The position numbers and the translations under genes are program-made. A stretch of 64,000 nt of DNA. Origin: Poecilobothrus nobilitatus (lineage: Eukaryota; Arthropoda; Insecta; Diptera; Dolichopodidae). The notes below the pieces were generated by a model. The model saw only the letters and a list, made by a program, of their open reading frames with translations, did not search any database and was not told the DNA's origin. The stretch spans positions 82,088,416 through 82,152,415 of the forward strand of contig OX352774.1 in NCBI GenBank assembly GCA_947095535.1. Reading direction: 5' to 3'. Of the stretch, positions 45,376 through 56,564 are shown one piece after another (position 1 is the stretch's first letter; the number at the start of each line of letters is the position of its first letter).

Positions 45376-46443
45376 CAGTGATGTTATAGCGTCGTATTTA
45401 TCGTATTTTGTACGAATTTCAAAGACAAAATACGATGTACGATTTTTAGTCTTATTTTGAGAAAAAAATACGATTTTGACCCAAAACAAGGGAAAATATG
45501 ATTTTGACCCAAAACAAAAAAATATGTACATACATATATATATGTAGTTAGAATAATATTGTTACAAGTTACAACTATATAATATACAATTTTCATCAAT
45601 ATTCAATAATTCAATATTTCAATATGTCAAAGATAGTTTATTTTCAAAATTTTAATAAGGGTTGGTACGAGTTTATTTTTATTTCCAAATCTAGTCTCGC
45701 CATCAGATTTTCAAACTATTGATTCAGGATTTCTGAAAATTAAAAATCTTGATTTTGTAAATATATTTGGCGAATCTCTCGAAAAAATTGGGTTAAAGAG
45801 TTTTGGAACCAAATTTCTAGAATTAAGAGAAATGATGGGCAGTTTTCATTTCCGTTGATGTCAAAATTTATTTTTCATTTATTATTCTTGTCCCATTCTT
45901 CTGCAAATGTAGAACGTACTTTCTCGCAAATAAGGTACATTGTTCTGTTTATGAAATAATTTTTTTGTTTATTATATTTATTATATTATATAGCTAAGTT
46001 ACCAAACTCAAGCTAAATTATTTTTTTGCAATGCCCACTTTGGGCAATTATATTTATATTTATGAAATAAGGTTTTTGTTGAATTTATGAAGTAATTTTT
46101 TTTGTTTATTTTATAAAATATATATTGTTTATTTTTAAAATTATTTTTTCTTTTATTTAAGTATTTTACCACTTCATAAGTACAGCAACAAAAGGTTAGC
46201 CCGATTTCTTAATAAAGTTTTTATATTGAACGGTTTTTTGACAGGATTTTACACCAAAAACTTGTTGACTGAATTTTTTGACCAGATTTTTTAAAAATTT
46301 TTTCCAGTCAAACGTTCATATTTGACCGAATTGAAAATTTTGAAGTGGCAACACTGGTAGTCATTGCAAAATATAAAATACGATAAATACGATTTTGAAA
46401 CGATTTAGTGTACGATTTGAAAAAAAATTCTATAACAACACTG
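45376..46443 (+). mobile_element. hAT element, deleted, with exact 8-bp duplication
   Basis: The left end CAGTGATGTTATAGCG and the complement of the right end CAGTGTTGTTATAGAA form short inverted ends. CGTATTTATCGTATTTT recurs just inside both. CTCATAAA is exact at 45368-45375 and 46444-46451. The CAGTG start and 8-bp duplication are standard for hAT elements, and the inside encodes a hAT C-terminus (45753-45959). At about 1.07 kb it lacks most of the transposase, so it could move only with help from a full copy. Confidence 0.93.
45753..45959 (+). pseudogene. hAT transposase C-terminal fragment
   Basis: One frame is open for 68 codons: KNWVKEFWNQISRIKR, SFPLMSKFIFHLLFLS, HSSANVERTFSQIR, then a diverged end and TAA at 45957-45959. 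The block (hydrophobic helix)..HSSA.VER.FS is the conserved C-terminal dimerisation region of hAT transposases. In the intact enzyme it helps build the multimer and completes the RNase H-like fold. The stop at 45750-45752 cuts it off upstream, so it is a remnant without catalytic residues D-D. The frame itself has not yet broken, which suggests a fairly young deletion copy. Confidence 0.85.
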
Positions 46444-46451
46444 CTCATAAA

Positions 46452-47870
46452 TATTCGTGTAGCTTGGCTGATACATACATACTTACATGCATATAATTTA
46501 TATTTTTATTTATAATGAAAAATTTTAAATTTTAAAAATTTATTTTACTTACCGTAAAAAAGTGTTTTTTTTTTTGTTTTTTTTCTTTTTTTTTAATATT
46601 CCTAATTTGATATTTTTCAAATTTTTAAAAATTTAAAATTAAAATTAAAAAATAAAACTCTATATACCAGGATCAGCTATACTTTAAAAAAAACTTATAG
46701 ATATGTCTATCCTTTATCCTTTAAAAATAAATTTCCTTTATTTTATAAATTTTATTTTCATACATACATACATTATATATGGAAAATTTTTGCACAATAT
46801 TTTTTTTGTAATAAAATTAAAATTTTATTTTTAATTTAAAAATTTCAATAAATTTTTTTTTTTTTTTTTTTTTTTTCGGATATACACGAGACTAATTCAA
46901 AAATCTCGTGTAAAAATTTTATTGGGCTACATTGGAACTAACAAAAAAAAGAAAAAAATGAATATTTATTTGGTTTTTGGTTTAAAACTTTCTTTTTTTT
47001 TTATAAATTCACAATAATTATTTTCTTTAAATTAAAAATTTAATTGTTTTTTTTTTTTTTACATTGCAAAGTTTATTTTTTTTTGTAATTATAAATTAAA
47101 AACAAAAAAATGTACGATATATTTGTACAGAAAATGCGTAATCTTATTTTTTAGTTGCTAAGTGTAAATATTTGCGTATAAAATGAAATGATCGTTTAGA
47201 TACAAAATATAAAAACAATATATAAAACGTGTATATTGTTGTTAACACGACAACGACTGTTATCGTAATAAAATGAATAAAACAACTTTTTTATTAAATA
47301 AATTGCCATTTACCCAAGTAAATTGTAAAAGTACTATTAGGAAATAGGAAAAAATAAATAATAATAAAAAAAAAAAATTAAAACCCAGAGTAAAAAATCA
47401 AATAAAAATTTCGATTTGAATTTAAAGAGCGAATTTTAATTTGAGAATTTTTTTTTTTTTTTTTAGTTTAATATAATATTAAATGACTTCGAATTTAATT
47501 TCAAAATAAAATTAGACCTAATTTATTTATTATAAATGAATATCTTATCAATATTTTTTTTTTTTTTTTTTGGATTTTGGCAATTTCATGTCACTCTTAA
47601 AATATTCTAAATAATATCTTCAGTTATTTGAGAGAAAAAAAAAAAAAAATGATCGCAGCTGAACAGAACAAAATAAACAGACGACAATGAATGAATAAAA
47701 TATCAACAAATCATTTAAAAAAAAAGAGAAATTAATCAAGAGTAGTTGTCATTTCGACTTAATCCTTGTATTTAAATATGTGCATATATATATGTATATA
47801 CAATAAAATAAATCAATGTATTTAGAAAATGTTTATAATACATGCAGTCAAAATGCAGTATAAGTGACAG
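46452..47870. other. A+T-rich spacer with long T runs
   Basis: T runs near 46854-46876, 47047-47060, 47450-47464 and 47552-47570. An ATACACGAGACTAATTC / AAAAATCTCGTGTAA pair at 46880-46915 makes a small hairpin. No gene. Confidence 0.45.
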
Positions 47871-49070
47871 GTTTTAAACGACTGTATCCAAAATCGCCCA
47901 AATACAAACCGTCCAAAAATCAAAAATGACAAATCATCTAAAATATTTTTTTGGGTAATTTTAAATTTTTCAAAAACGGCAAAAAAAAAAAAAAATACCC
48001 CAAAATGAAATGACAGAAAGTTCAAAAAGGCTGTATACAAAATCATCCAAAAATTATTCAAAACTCAAAAATGACAAATTGCCCAATAAAATTTTTTTAT
48101 TTGATGATATATAAAACATTACAGTATCTGATTATTATTGTTTTGTTATTAGTTTAGATCAAAGATCAGGCTATTTGGTTTTTCCAGAATATTTATATAC
48201 GTACATGTATATTTGAGACTCTGAATTATGACTTATGAAAGATTTTAGAATTGGATTCAAAATTGTGAAGAAAGAAAATACCCTGATTTTGAATATAACT
48301 CAAAAAATATCTTCTAATTGAGAATCTTGCATATGCATATGTATATGTAATAAATATTGTGGAAAAAATGCGAAAAATGAAATGATCCTTTTGTATACAG
48401 ACTTTTTGGACTTTCAGCCATTTCATTCCATCCATAGATATACTAAGTAATAGATATAGGTAGTGAAGAAAATATTTTCAGCGAATTTTGAGAAACAGCT
48501 GACTGAACCATGCGTATGCATTGCTTTAGTTTCCTCAGAAATAGGTTCATAAAAGGTGAAATAATATCATTTCTAATTTTTAAAAGAATTTTATCACTTA
48601 TTTTGTTACTTTACAAGTAGTTAAAATTTTGAATAACCTTAATTATATTAAATTTTAATTTTAAAAACAAAATAGGTATATCAATTATTAAGTAATATAA
48701 AAATTTAAATTCTCTGAATGTAACTGGTTTCGAAAAACTGCTTTACATTATTTTAATAAATAAAAACAGCTGAGTGAACGAAATGTATACATATTATAAA
48801 ATGCATATGTATTTTTTTAACTGAATACCTTAAGATAGGAAAACACATAAGAAGAAAAGAAACGACTATACCAAACTTCCCATCTATTAGTTAATATATC
48901 TATGATTCCATCCCATTCATTTCGGGCTATTATATTTTTTTAGAGTTTTTTTTTTTTTTTTTGGGCTTTTTTAAAAAATTTAAAATTAGCCAAAATATTT
49001 TGGATGATTTGTCATTTTTGATTTTTGGACAGTTAGTTTTTGAGTGATTTTAGATACAGCTATTTAAAAC
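47871..49070. mobile_element. Long inverted-repeat (fold-back) element
   Basis: The left arm from GTTTTAAACGACTGTATCC through GTCCAAAAATCAAAAATGAC and AAATCATCTAAAATAT recurs inverted at the right end (to 49070) with few changes over about 150 bp. Inside the left arm a second, tandem unit begins GGCTGTATACAAAATCATCC (48029). A further inverted unit lies at 48395-48435. No clear target duplication and no protein. Confidence 0.7.
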
Positions 49071-50136
49071 GAATTATATTGACATCCGTTAGAAATAAAA
49101 TTTTTGTTTTTATTTTTACATTGAAGTATTTTTTTTTTTGTCATATGAACTTCCTTTACCCAAATATTACAAGATGCTTTAAGTATATTTTATCTAAAAT
49201 ACATTTCTATAATAGGTAGATAAAAAAAAATAATTTATTTTACAAAATATTCGAGAATATATTTTCATAACATACTACGAACCTAGAGTGGACACCTAAT
49301 GAGTACTGACATATTAGTACTCAATCTTCAATAATAAAACAAAATATTTTATAAAAGCTAATTAAAGATTAAAAAAATTATATATTATACCCCTTTGGAA
49401 AATATAATCTCCCCCCCTTTTCGAAAGTATCAAAACATTCATATACTCCTTAGGATTAATAACTTGCAGAGACGGTACTGCCGCAATCAAATATCAAATA
49501 ATAATAATTGAAAAGATAAAATATGAAATAAAAATATAATAAAGTGCACCATGTTTAGAAGGTATAGCTTCTATAGCTTCTTTATCACATTAACTAAAAA
49601 TTGAGGTCAGAAAATGTAAAAAAAATAAAGGATTTCACCTATTCTAAATAAAAGTCACCTCTTAATTAAATTTCAATATAAATCAAAAATTTTGAATCTT
49701 TACAGTTTCAAATTTCTGTAGTAAATCTTTTTAAAATACATATAGGCAAAATGGAAAAAAAGTGAAAAAGAACAATAAAAAAAATATAAAAACTCTATCT
49801 GAAATAAAAAAACTATGACTTTTTATACATTCTAGGATTCCGCTTCGCTTATACAGGGTTTGAAATATTCAAGTAAATTTCATGTAGAATTATGATTGAG
49901 TTATCAATGTGTGTTTATATAATCACCTTTCTTAAGTTACTTTTTCAACACACAGATATTTTTATGAATTTTTTATATAAAGGTTTTTGAGTTTATTGAG
50001 ATTTTTTGGAAGTTGTCTAGTAGAACCTCACTGTTCTATACCTACTGAGGAGAACTGAACAAAAACGAAACATCTTCTAATAAATTTTTGGTGTTTTAAA
50101 TATTGTTTTTTTTTGTTTTTATGAACATTAAATCAA
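49071..50136. other. A+T-rich spacer, no gene seen
   Basis: Nothing recognised. A C run at 49410-49418 is the only G/C feature. Confidence 0.45.
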
Positions 50137-50144
50137 TTTATTTA

Positions 50145-50536
50145 TCCAGGCAATGATGTAGTGGTTAATACACCAACCTTTCATTCAAAAAGTTTTGGGT
50201 TCATCAAATCACAGACTAGATGATATAGAGTAATAAAAAAATAATATAGATTTTTCTTATAATGTAATTAAATAAAGAATAAGTATAAGAAGCTGGTATG
50301 AATACATATATTGTAATATATAATAAAATATTTCTTGTATGAGATAACAGATGTCGTAGAAATAAAAGAAAATTTTTATGTCTCATAATTCATATACAAT
50401 AACTATAAACGAGTAATGAACGGCTTAGTAAAATTAATGATTGCCAAAACTGAAGCTTAGTCAAATAAGAATAATAAATAACTTAGTGGATAGCCGATCA
50501 TGCACCTTGTAGTAGTGGGAAGGAAAAAAAAATTAG
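50145..50536 (+). mobile_element. SINE-2 copy, full length
   Basis: The only copy with head, body and tail in one piece: CCAGGCAATGATGTAGTGG (box A), GTTTTGGGTTCATCAAA (box B), ATTTCTTGTATGAGATAAC, GAGTAATGAACGGCTTAG, CTGAAGCTTAGTCAAA, AACTTAGTGGATAGCC, then the decayed end hairpin and GGAAGG plus A run. TTTATTTA at 50137-50144 and 50537-50544 is a possible 8-bp target duplication. Length about 390 bp. Confidence 0.78.
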
Positions 50537-50544
50537 TTTATTTA

Positions 50545-52015
50545 AATTTAATCAGACAATCGTAAAACAGATATAAAATCCGTGCTCGTAAAATATTTTT
50601 AACGATTACAATACTTTTTTTTTTTTAATTCTTACATAAAAAAAAATGTAAAAGATAAGAGACTGAAAATCAAGAAACCGGCATATTTAATGAATGAGTC
50701 AAATATTTAATAAGTATATACGAGTATAAAAACGAGTATAGAATTGAGGTATTTATCAAAAAATTATGTGAGTTTCTTCGTTTTTATTCTTCTTAAGTTT
50801 AAAATTAAAACAGAAGAGAAACAATTTCACCACGAACTTTTTTTAATCTTTCTTTCATGTTTGATCACGTTTTTAAATTTTTTTTTTTTTTTGTTTTAAT
50901 TTCGTTTATCTTTTTACTAGGAAATATAATTTTGGTTTAGGAATTCCAATATGTACCTAATATCAAAATATGTAAGGTACCCTATATATATACATACATA
51001 CACACATGTCTCTTTTCACAATCAAATAAACCGATTTTTCATTCAAAAATTAACCATTTCAAACATGACATGGTCAAACCTTTTTTTTTATGTTAAAAAA
51101 ACCTTTTTGAAATAAATTTTAAAAATTTCTTAATTTGCAAACGAAAAAAAAAAAAGATTTAATTAAAATTTGAATTGATTAAAAAAATTTATTTGAATAA
51201 AAATTGATCGTATTTAACTGAAAAAGATATAGACGTATAAACATATAATATACAAGTCTTATAAATGTTAGAAAAACAACAGGGCTCCTTAAGTTCCTTA
51301 TAACAAATTTTATATGTAATATACTTAACATTAATTATTAATTTGATAAATACACGCGAAATGCTTAAAAAAGGCAATTACTGAAAGAGAATACTGTCTT
51401 CCGCAGTACAGAAATTTAAAAACGAAAGTAATCGAAAAAACATTTGGATTTTAAAAATTCTAAAAATTATAAAGTATTATCGTATTATTGTTATAAAATG
51501 TTACTTTAGTTTTATTTGATGTTCTTTAGTTGTCACTTCATAATAGTCACTTCAGCTTAACTCTAAAAAATTATTTTTTAATAATATATTTGTAATTTGA
51601 CTCAAATTATGTAATTCTCTGAAATAATGATTGCCCAAATTCTGTTGAAATATGAATTCATCCTAAATATATGCAAAATATTTCGTTAGTTTTTCGAAAA
51701 ATTAATAAATTGAAATTCCTGCACAAGTAGCAATTTTAGTAATTGAAAACAAATCGCCTTTGCTACCAAATATAGTGTAAATATCTTATATCAGATATAA
51801 CCAAAATCAATAATATTATTGTAAAATTTAAGAGCAGTATTCGACCTACATATTACAATGACCTTAGTAGCCGATGGCTTTGGAATATTGCAATATTCTA
51901 TGTGATTTGTGTAATATGTATTAATATATGTAATATCAGAAATTATATATATATATATAATTTATATAATTTCTGGTAATATCTATTAATATATGACAAA
52001 TAATTTGCTGGATAT
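50545..52015. other. A+T-rich spacer, no gene seen
   Basis: TTAGTAGCCGATGGCTTTGG at 51866 recurs as TTAGTAGCCGATGGTTTAG at 52220 with similar flanks (AATATTT..ATTCTAT..ATTTGT), a local duplication of about 70 bp. Confidence 0.45.
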
Positions 52016-52095
52016 GTATTAGTGATCGAGTGGTTAAATCGTATTTCTAAATGGCGTATTAACCGAGAGAGTGCAAGTTTGAGTTTTTTAATTTG
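52016..52095 (+). mobile_element. Weak tRNA-like SINE head
   Basis: ATTAGTGATCGAGTGGTTAA looks like box A, and GAGTGCAAGTTTGAGTTT like a decayed box B, at tRNA spacing. No SINE body follows. Either an old SINE-2-like head or a dead tRNA copy. Confidence 0.35.
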
Positions 52096-52270
52096 TAAGG
52101 GACAAGTACTGAAGTAACCAATTCTTAACAAAATCTACCTTTCTACCAAGCATTATGTAAATATATAATATAATAATATATGTGTATGTATATTAATAAT
52201 AATTCAATGTATTACAGCATTAGTAGCCGATGGTTTAGTAATATTTTATTCTATATTATTTGTAACATAT

Positions 52271-53362
52271 TAATTGTCCGAAGCGTTTTCTCCTCAAAAA
52301 AAGCAAGTAGAACAAAATATCTCTCACAATCTTTTTTAATTTGAAGGGCCCCAAAGAAAGAGAAAAATATTGCACTAAAGAAGTAAGTTTGAAATTTTAA
52401 TAAAAATAAAATTTAAGGACTGGCAAAATATTTTCTAGTATGGTTTGAACTTTGTCACATATTTTAATTAATGCATAAATAGACTTCTTATTGAACGTTT
52501 ATTTTCGAATACTGCTATTTTCAGCCATCAGGTTTCTAATTCTTAACAAATTTTTAAGAAAAAAAAATATTTGATTTGAATGAAAAAAGTGCAATATTAT
52601 TGAATTTGAGATGCATAAAATAATATATGATTGCATTTTTATATGGTAATAATAATTTATCTATTGTAGTACCATCTATGAACTTTTATCTAAACTAAAA
52701 TTCAAAAATTAGGTAAATATTTCTCGGAACAATTATTTCAATTTCGATGTTTTTAGTAACTTAAGTGTCTGAGAACAATTTTTTGTTAATAAACTTCTAT
52801 TTTCTTGATATATTTTTCTACGACTAAAAAGGTTACAAAAGATTTAAAAACTCAAATTCTACAATCAAAACGAATGTTCTCAATTGATTCAACAACGAAT
52901 GTCTTTATGCCATCATATTATTTGTCGGAATTGGACAAGAAAAGGTTTTAAATTTTTTGAGAACAAAAAAAAACTCCACAATTTCGAAGATGGTACATGC
53001 GGATATTGTTCCATTTTCTAAATTTATGTACGGTAAATGGTTGGATTATGTAAAAGCAAACGCAAACATGGTACACATACTTAACAATCACCTATTCCTC
53101 AAGAACCTATTGAAAAAAAAAAACTTGTGACTGATTCAATACGTTTAACAAACATGAATCACTGACCTCGACATTTTCTAAAAAAAATTATACGATTATA
53201 CTGTAAATGTAAAATTAAATTATATAAGTAATTTGTATGAAGAAATATAGAAAAAATTTGAATCTTAAAATTTAAAAAAGAAATCCTTTAAAACTAAAAC
53301 AAAAATTGATAAAAAAATTCAAACAGAGGTTTTACAAATTCACTCTTCTTATAACCAACTCA
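52271..53362. other. A+T-rich spacer downstream of the methyltransferase
   Basis: No open frame or repeat family recognised. Part of it may be 3-prime untranslated sequence if polyadenylation is later than the signal at 53363-53368. Confidence 0.4.
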
Positions 53363-53368
53363 TTTATT
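53363..53368 (-). terminator. Candidate poly(A) signal AATAAA
   Basis: AATAAA on the minus strand about 245 nt after the methyltransferase stop codon. It is the first canonical hexamer I see in that direction. In such A+T-rich DNA a chance match is possible. Confidence 0.4.
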
Positions 53369-53611
53369 AAATATTTTATATCTCTTGTTTAATAAAGTCT
53401 TGGTAAATTGCCAAATATAAATGTCGTTTTTAAATCCCAATTAATGTGTATTAAGATATCTTTTGTAATAATTATGATAAAATAAGTTTCTTATATCAGT
53501 TTCCTACAAAATTTCAGATACTTTAAAAACTATATTTAACACATTGGCATTTTTTATAAAAATGTTAAAATCTTTTTTAAAGATTAACTGTTTTCTTAAT
53601 AATTATATAAT

Positions 53612-54749
53612 TTATAAAGGTTTTCTATATTTTGTTTGAATCCAGACACGATACATCTTAAGCATTCTGCTACGATTAACTTGTAATCTTCTATCCACGA
53701 TATTTTGTTCTTCAATTAGGCCAACTTTTTCGAATAACTCTTTAATTTCATTTTGTGTAAAAAAATAAACTCTAGTCCCATCACCTCTAACATAAAAATT
53801 ATCTTGTAAACATTTTCCTTCTTTAAATCTCAATTGAGCTAAATCATATCTTCCATAATCTCGTAAAACAATTAAACCACCTGGTTTTAAATATTTTGAA
53901 CAATTTTTTGCTACAATTTCCATTTTATCCGGATGAATCGCTGATAAAACAAATATTAATATAATTATATCAATACTAGACTCTTCAAATGGTACTGTCC
54001 AATTTTCAGCTGTTGCATCCATTACAAAAACTTCAGCTCTATTTGAATCAAATTGCGAATTTTCTTTTAAAATTTCAATTGCTTTTGAAGAAAAATCACA
54101 ACCATATACTTTTAAATTTTCTTCTGTACTATATTTTAAAATTGGTAAAATCGTATTACCAACCCCACAACCCAATTCAAATATTTTTCGATCTTCTGAA
54201 ATAATTTGTTCTTTACATTGTTCTACTTCATTTCCTTCGGTTCTTGGAGCTAATTCAGGAAACTCGGTAAATAACCAATGACGATCTTTAAAAAATTTAT
54301 TATCATGTATATCATAAAATTTGTCCCAATATTTATCAGCATCTTCCTCAAATTTTTGAATATCTTCGTCGGATAATTTCACTTTGGAATTTTTAGCTAT
54401 CGCTTGTTTTGCTTCATTTTCTTGTTCTTCATCCCAATCTACATTATCCCTAAAATTGCAAAATAAAGAAAAATACACATTTTTAGTATTAAAGCTTTTT
54501 TTCTATTACCATGAATTAAATTTATAAATTTCATTAAAATCTTTAATATATCGTGATCCACCAGCAGGTTTCTTACGATAACGAGTATATTCATAACAAA
54601 ATTTAATGCCTAATTGATTAGGAAGAGTTTTTTGTAATTTAAAAATCCTACCAAGCATTATGTTTAAAGACATCTTCCTCGTCCGTTAAAAATCGATTTC
54701 CAAAAGCTGGACGTTTTTCTATATCGTCTATATCAATATTATTTTCCAT
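53612..54749 (-). CDS. METTL2: tRNA N3-methylcytidine methyltransferase, METTL2-like (cytosolic form)
   Basis: Join of exon 1 (54749-54652) and exon 2 (54449-53612); 311 residues. The family methylates C32 in the anticodon loop of tRNA-Thr and some tRNA-Arg using S-adenosylmethionine. Seen: [22 protein letters not shown] at the N-terminus, FFKDRHWLFTEFPEL (85-99), SAM motif ELGCGVGN (124-131), YGCDFSS (149-154), MDAT (176-179), ILIFVLSAIHPDKM (196-209), LKPGG (220-224), RDYGRYD (229-235), NFYVRGDGTRVYFF (250-263), DRRLQVNR (285-292). The intron splits the Trp codon TG|G, with donor GTAGGA at 54651-54646 and acceptor TTTTAG ending at 54450. The first AUG (54749-54747) has T at -3, a weak context. 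The linker before the SAM motif is much shorter than in human METTL2. METTL6 is less likely because of the HNAWDNV..W N-terminus. Confidence 0.93.
54450..54509 (-). other. 60-nt intron shared acceptor, alternative donor
   Basis: GTAATA start, TACTAAAAA as a plausible branch site and a T-rich tract before TTTTAG. Sixty nucleotides is a common size for short insect introns. The same acceptor also serves the 202-nt intron that begins at 54651. Confidence 0.7.
54510..54673 (-). CDS. METTL2: Alternative first coding segment: mitochondrial-type N-terminus
   Basis: Inside the intron of the cytosolic form, another frame is open from AUG 54673-54671 (A at -3) to a donor GTAATA at 54509-54504. It joins the same exon 2 acceptor in the same phase (TG|G), leaving a 60-nt intron. 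It would add 54 residues and complete the Trp, giving a 333-residue protein. It begins MSLNIMLGRIFKLQKT and has seven basic and no acidic residues among its first 35 except one Glu at 28, as in mitochondrial presequences. It ends AGGSRYIKDFNEIYKFNSW, which aligns without gaps to the normal exon 1 end [19 protein letters not shown] (7 of 19 identical, 7 more similar). Human METTL8, the mitochondrial paralogue, has a presequence in the same place. No transcript evidence is available here, so the isoform is inferred. Confidence 0.75.
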
Positions 54750-54992
54750 TAAAAATTTATTTCTTTAGTTTTAAAATCCCAATTCCCAAATAATAAATGT
54801 TAAAACATAACCTCAGCCCTCAACTCAAAAGTCAAAATGTATGTCAATTGTCAATTCCGGTCCTCTTTCTGGAATAAAACCTAAATAAAACCAGTTGAAA
54901 AATTTTAGTCGACTCAGCAACATTTTAAAGATTCTTTTCTTTCAAGCCATGTAAAGGTATGCTATCGATATTTATACCAATTATACAATTAT
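54750..54992 (-). promoter_or_regulatory. 5-prime leader/promoter region of the methyltransferase
   Basis: About 240 bp between the start codon and the MITE at 54993. No clear TATA box or initiator was seen. On the minus strand a two-codon upstream ORF (ATGTTTTAA, near 54806) lies in front of the main start. Confidence 0.35.
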
Positions 54993-56038
54993 AGGTCTGT
55001 TCGCGTCGCGTACAAAAAATTTTCGAAAAAGCAAATTTTTGCAAAAATAAGCGTTTGCTTTGCCGCTTTGCGTATTGAGAATTTTTAAGTGTTATAAAAA
55101 GAAAACTCAAAAAAGAAGAGAAATGAGTGACTAGACGGCTCTCTTTTTAAAATTTATACATATTTTTGTGAAAATTTACAAAAATTTAAGGACGTTTATT
55201 TTTGTTGTTGTTGCTTTTTTTATTTATTTATTTATTTATTTATCAATACGAGCGATTTATTTATTAATATTAATTTGACAAAAAATCAAATAACAACAAT
55301 AAAAATAATGAATTAATAATAATTAAATGAGAAAAAAAAAAAATTACAATTTATAATTAATTAAAATAAAAATCAAACTATAAATTACAACAAAATAAAT
55401 TCAATTAAGAATCATCAGGTCAAGGGTTATTCAATAACTTCATTCACCCAAATATTGATTACTTTTAAGTGTTTGTTTTGTTAGTAGGAGGTTAATATGA
55501 GGTTTATATATGTTACAAAGAGACATTATCCTATTAATAGGTTCATATTTCCCATAATTAGTTCTATGAAAATCCAAGTTAAACATATTTACAGATCTTA
55601 ATCTAGAATATGAAGAAAATTGAGTTTAGCAAATAATGAGAAGATAAAATATTACCTTTAATTTGCTTTTCTTACTGTCTTTTGTCAAAAAAATAAATAA
55701 AGGAAAATAAACAAAGGAAATTCAAGAAAAGAAAACGAAAAACGACAGTATCATTTAATAACATAAATGTTATCCTACATTTAGATATTTAATACATTTT
55801 TTTTTTACATTTTTGAATTAAAAAGTATTTCTAATTACTTTTGTTTTATTCGTTTCTGAAACCATAACACAATGATAATTTATGACATTTATTAAAATCT
55901 TGCAAATTTTTGTAAAAAAAGCGTTAGCGTACTTTTTTTTTTAAATTTTTTATTATTCAATCAAATTTCAATTGTCAAATTCAATTGTGCTCTCATTTGT
56001 AAATGTTTGCAAATAAAAGTAGGTACGCGAACAGACCT
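54993..56038. mobile_element. AGGTCTGTT MITE, upstream of METTL2
   Basis: The left end AGGTCTGTTCGCGT, then AAAGCAAATTTTTGC, and the complement of the right end AGGTCTGTTCGCGTACC, then TTTGCAAAC, form inverted ends. TAT flanks both (the flank can also be read as TTATA). About 1.05 kb, non-coding, with a (TTTA)n microsatellite at 55217-55243 inside. Same family as 57225-58063. Confidence 0.7.
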
Positions 56039-56564
56039 TATATATACCATTTATACAAAAGAATTCATATGATCAAATTTATAATATAAAATCAGTTTTT
56101 AAAATATTTAATTAAAAATTAATATTAAATAATCCAAACAAAAATCATTTTATTTTAACCAATTAATAAATTTAACAATAAATTTAAAATATTACATAAT
56201 AAATTCTTCTATAAATTTTTTTGCTTATTATTTTCTGAAAAACAAATGAAAACACGTTATGTTAAAATTGAGGATACGTCACATCAAAAAAAAATTAAAC
56301 GGCGTCACAACAGATTCGTTAAGTTTCGTTAAATATAAGGTCTGACCCTGAGTCCTGACTATGCCGTACATAAGCAACTTAATACTTTTCGTTCTAGACC
56401 TTTCAGTTTACGTTAAAATTTAAAGCAATTTAATGTAAAATATTCAACTTAAGTCATTTTAATAGCAAAAATATTACATAATTTCAAGATAAATAAACAA
56501 AGAAAAAAAAAAGATTTTTAAATAAATTATTTTCATACTATTATAACACATACACACATACATA
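56039..56564. other. A+T-rich spacer, no gene seen
   Basis: A phrase AAGGTCTGACCCTGAGTCC near 56339 resembles the AGGTCTG MITE end only at its start. Nothing coding. Confidence 0.4.

Noticed and set aside
53989..54204. 71-codon plus-strand frame
   Set aside because: It lies antisense within the conserved methyltransferase exon 2 and has no features of its own.
54476..54478. AUG at 54478 as the methyltransferase start
   Set aside because: The ten codons before DNVDW translate the intron end (the AGG codon spans the TTTTAG acceptor). The conserved N-terminus HNAW comes from exon 1.
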